A DNA stretch of 64,000 nucleotides from assembly GCF_900639985.1 (NCBI RefSeq), contig NZ_CAAAIM010000003.1:186001-250000 (forward strand). The letters are read 5' to 3'. The position numbers and the translations under genes were made by a program. The notes beneath the pieces were generated by a model. It did not search any database and had not been told where the DNA came from. It was given only the letters and a program-made list of their open reading frames with translations. This document shows, piece after piece, positions 63,264-64,000 of this stretch (its first letter is position 1; each line of letters starts with the position of its first letter). Origin of the DNA: Legionella rowbothamii. GTDB lineage: Bacteria > Pseudomonadota > Gammaproteobacteria > Legionellales > Legionellaceae.

Positions 63264-64000
63264 TTAGTGTACAGTGATAAAGTTATTGTGAGTAGAGGAA
63301 TCAGCTTGTTCCACTGTTTGTGGTACATCAGTTTGTACAATCTCAGATTGCTCCTCTTCACGAGTTACAATCTTTTGTGCATGTTCTTCTTGCTGAATTA
63401 CTCGCTCAACAACTCTACTAAGGGAATCCTTCCCTATTTCTGCGACTAACTGGATTTGTTCATTAAATGATGCATCAACAAGAGCGTTTTGCTCCACTTG
63501 AACCACCTCATCTTGTTCCACGAGAGAAGAGAGAGTTGGTGCTATTTTTTTAGTAAGTTCTTCGAATTCTTCTTTACTGAAATTCGCATGAAGAACTGCT
63601 CGTACCAGCTGCTCTTTGAAATTTGCACTTTGCATCACTTCGTCTTCTGGTAACTGCTCAATCGCTGTGGTGGTCGTTAAGCTAGTTAATCTCTTCTCAT
63701 ATATTTTTTCCCGTGTTGGCGCCATGTTTGTTATTTCAGACTGATAAGTTGCCAGACGTTTCTCATTAAGTCCTACTGTTATCGCACTTCCTAAAGTGGC
63801 GGTGAACGCCAATCCAGCGCCAACGGCACCTAAAATCAATTCTGTGGCGCCCATAAAGGCAATTCCAAATGGCGCAAGCACACCAGATAGCACTAAAGCA
63901 AACCCGATTAAGGTAACTAGTGCTGCAACTGTTGTAAAAATACTACCTCTATTTCTGCGGAGGAACGATTGTTTATCCGCGGCATCTAATGCAGGGTTGT
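63264..64000 (-). CDS. Membrane protein of unknown function, N-terminus outside the window
   Basis: Not recognised. The reading frame remains open to the right edge (visible residues begin NPALDAADKQSFLRRNRG), so the GTG-initiated frame at 63893 is internal rather than the real start. Two hydrophobic segments (TTVAALVTLIGFALVLSGVLAPFGIAF and GATELILGAVGAGLAFTATLGSAI) form a membrane hairpin. They are followed by a long, acidic, helical tail (about 190 residues) rich in Glu and Gln, ending RVIQQEEHAQKIVTREEEQSEIVQT and beyond. The hairpin plus helical cytosolic tail resembles membrane-associated effectors, but this is only a suggestion. Confidence 0.65.
   Translation of the reverse strand, partial: NPALDAADKQSFLRRNRGSIFTTVAALVTLIGFALVLSGVLAPFGIAFMGATELILGAVGAGLAFTATLGSAITVGLNEKRLATYQSEITNMAPTREKIYEKRLTSLTTTTAIEQLPEDEVMQSANFKEQLVRAVLHANFSKEEFEELTKKIAPTLSSLVEQDEVVQVEQNALVDASFNEQIQLVAEIGKDSLSRVVERVIQQEEHAQKIVTREEEQSEIVQTDVPQTVEQADSSTHNNFITVH

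Noticed and set aside
63264..63893. Complete gene starting at GTG 63893
   Set aside because: The frame stays open to the window edge and the upstream residues form part of the first membrane helix, so the true start lies outside.

Overview
The window looks like chromosomal DNA from a species of Legionella (Legionellaceae, Gammaproteobacteria). The markers are a mavN/iroT-like vacuolar membrane effector next to an M28 aminopeptidase, an IcmL/DotI-family paralogue, a large orphan protein with a CX5R phosphatase motif of the kind seen in secreted phosphoinositide phosphatases, a type 2 isopentenyl-diphosphate isomerase, and a moderate-to-low GC content. No rRNA, tRNA, CRISPR array, transposase or prophage gene was found.

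Layout. 1-6054 (minus): the glycine cleavage operon gcvT-gcvH-gcvPA-yciI-like-gcvPB, then a dispersed palindromic repeat, kdsB and a truncated histidine phosphatase. 6377-10955: a DUF3592 protein, an IcmL-like protein, a candidate multi-hairpin small RNA with its own terminator, and a NitT/TauT-type ABC transporter (fused permease plus ATPase) behind a possibly structured leader. 11011-12938: dsbA, cytochrome c4 and engB. 13104-18687 (minus): a membrane protein of unknown function and an mmsA-mmsB-acs operon for valine/propionate metabolism. 18860-21250: the CX5R-motif effector candidate. 21289-31011: a mixed housekeeping block (dapB, a YqaE/Pmp3-like peptide, proQ, ribH-fni, an FMN reductase, a cold-shock protein, an MFS pump, rep, a 52-aa ORF, a decayed spore-coat-U/Csu pilin fragment and hslO). 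31183-36280: a hypothetical gene, typA, nadK and recN.

36311-58486 is a surface-polysaccharide (O-antigen-like) locus. It has GDP-mannose genes (manC, manB), the UDP-L-FucNAc pathway split over two strands (fnlC apart from fnlA-fnlB), a WbuB-like glycosyltransferase, two acyltransferase-3 proteins, Wzx, a Wzy candidate, two more glycosyltransferases, a polysaccharide deacetylase overlapping a GNAT acetyltransferase, and WbpM at the end. It also contains a three-gene cassette: a tiny LDPGTGS protein, a methyltransferase and a membrane sulfatase/phosphoethanolamine-transferase-like protein. No initiating glycosyltransferase (WecA/WbpL/PglC type) is visible, so it must lie elsewhere.

58770-64000: mavN with a clear Fur box just upstream, a secreted M28 aminopeptidase, an exported protein of unknown function, and a coiled-coil/membrane pair of unknown function running off the window.

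The best leads for undescribed biology are the C-rich-loop small RNA (about 7420-7535, minus), the CX5R protein (18860-21250), the LDPGTGS cassette (41531-44718) and the split fnl pathway. Product names rest on motif recognition by eye; no database search was run.
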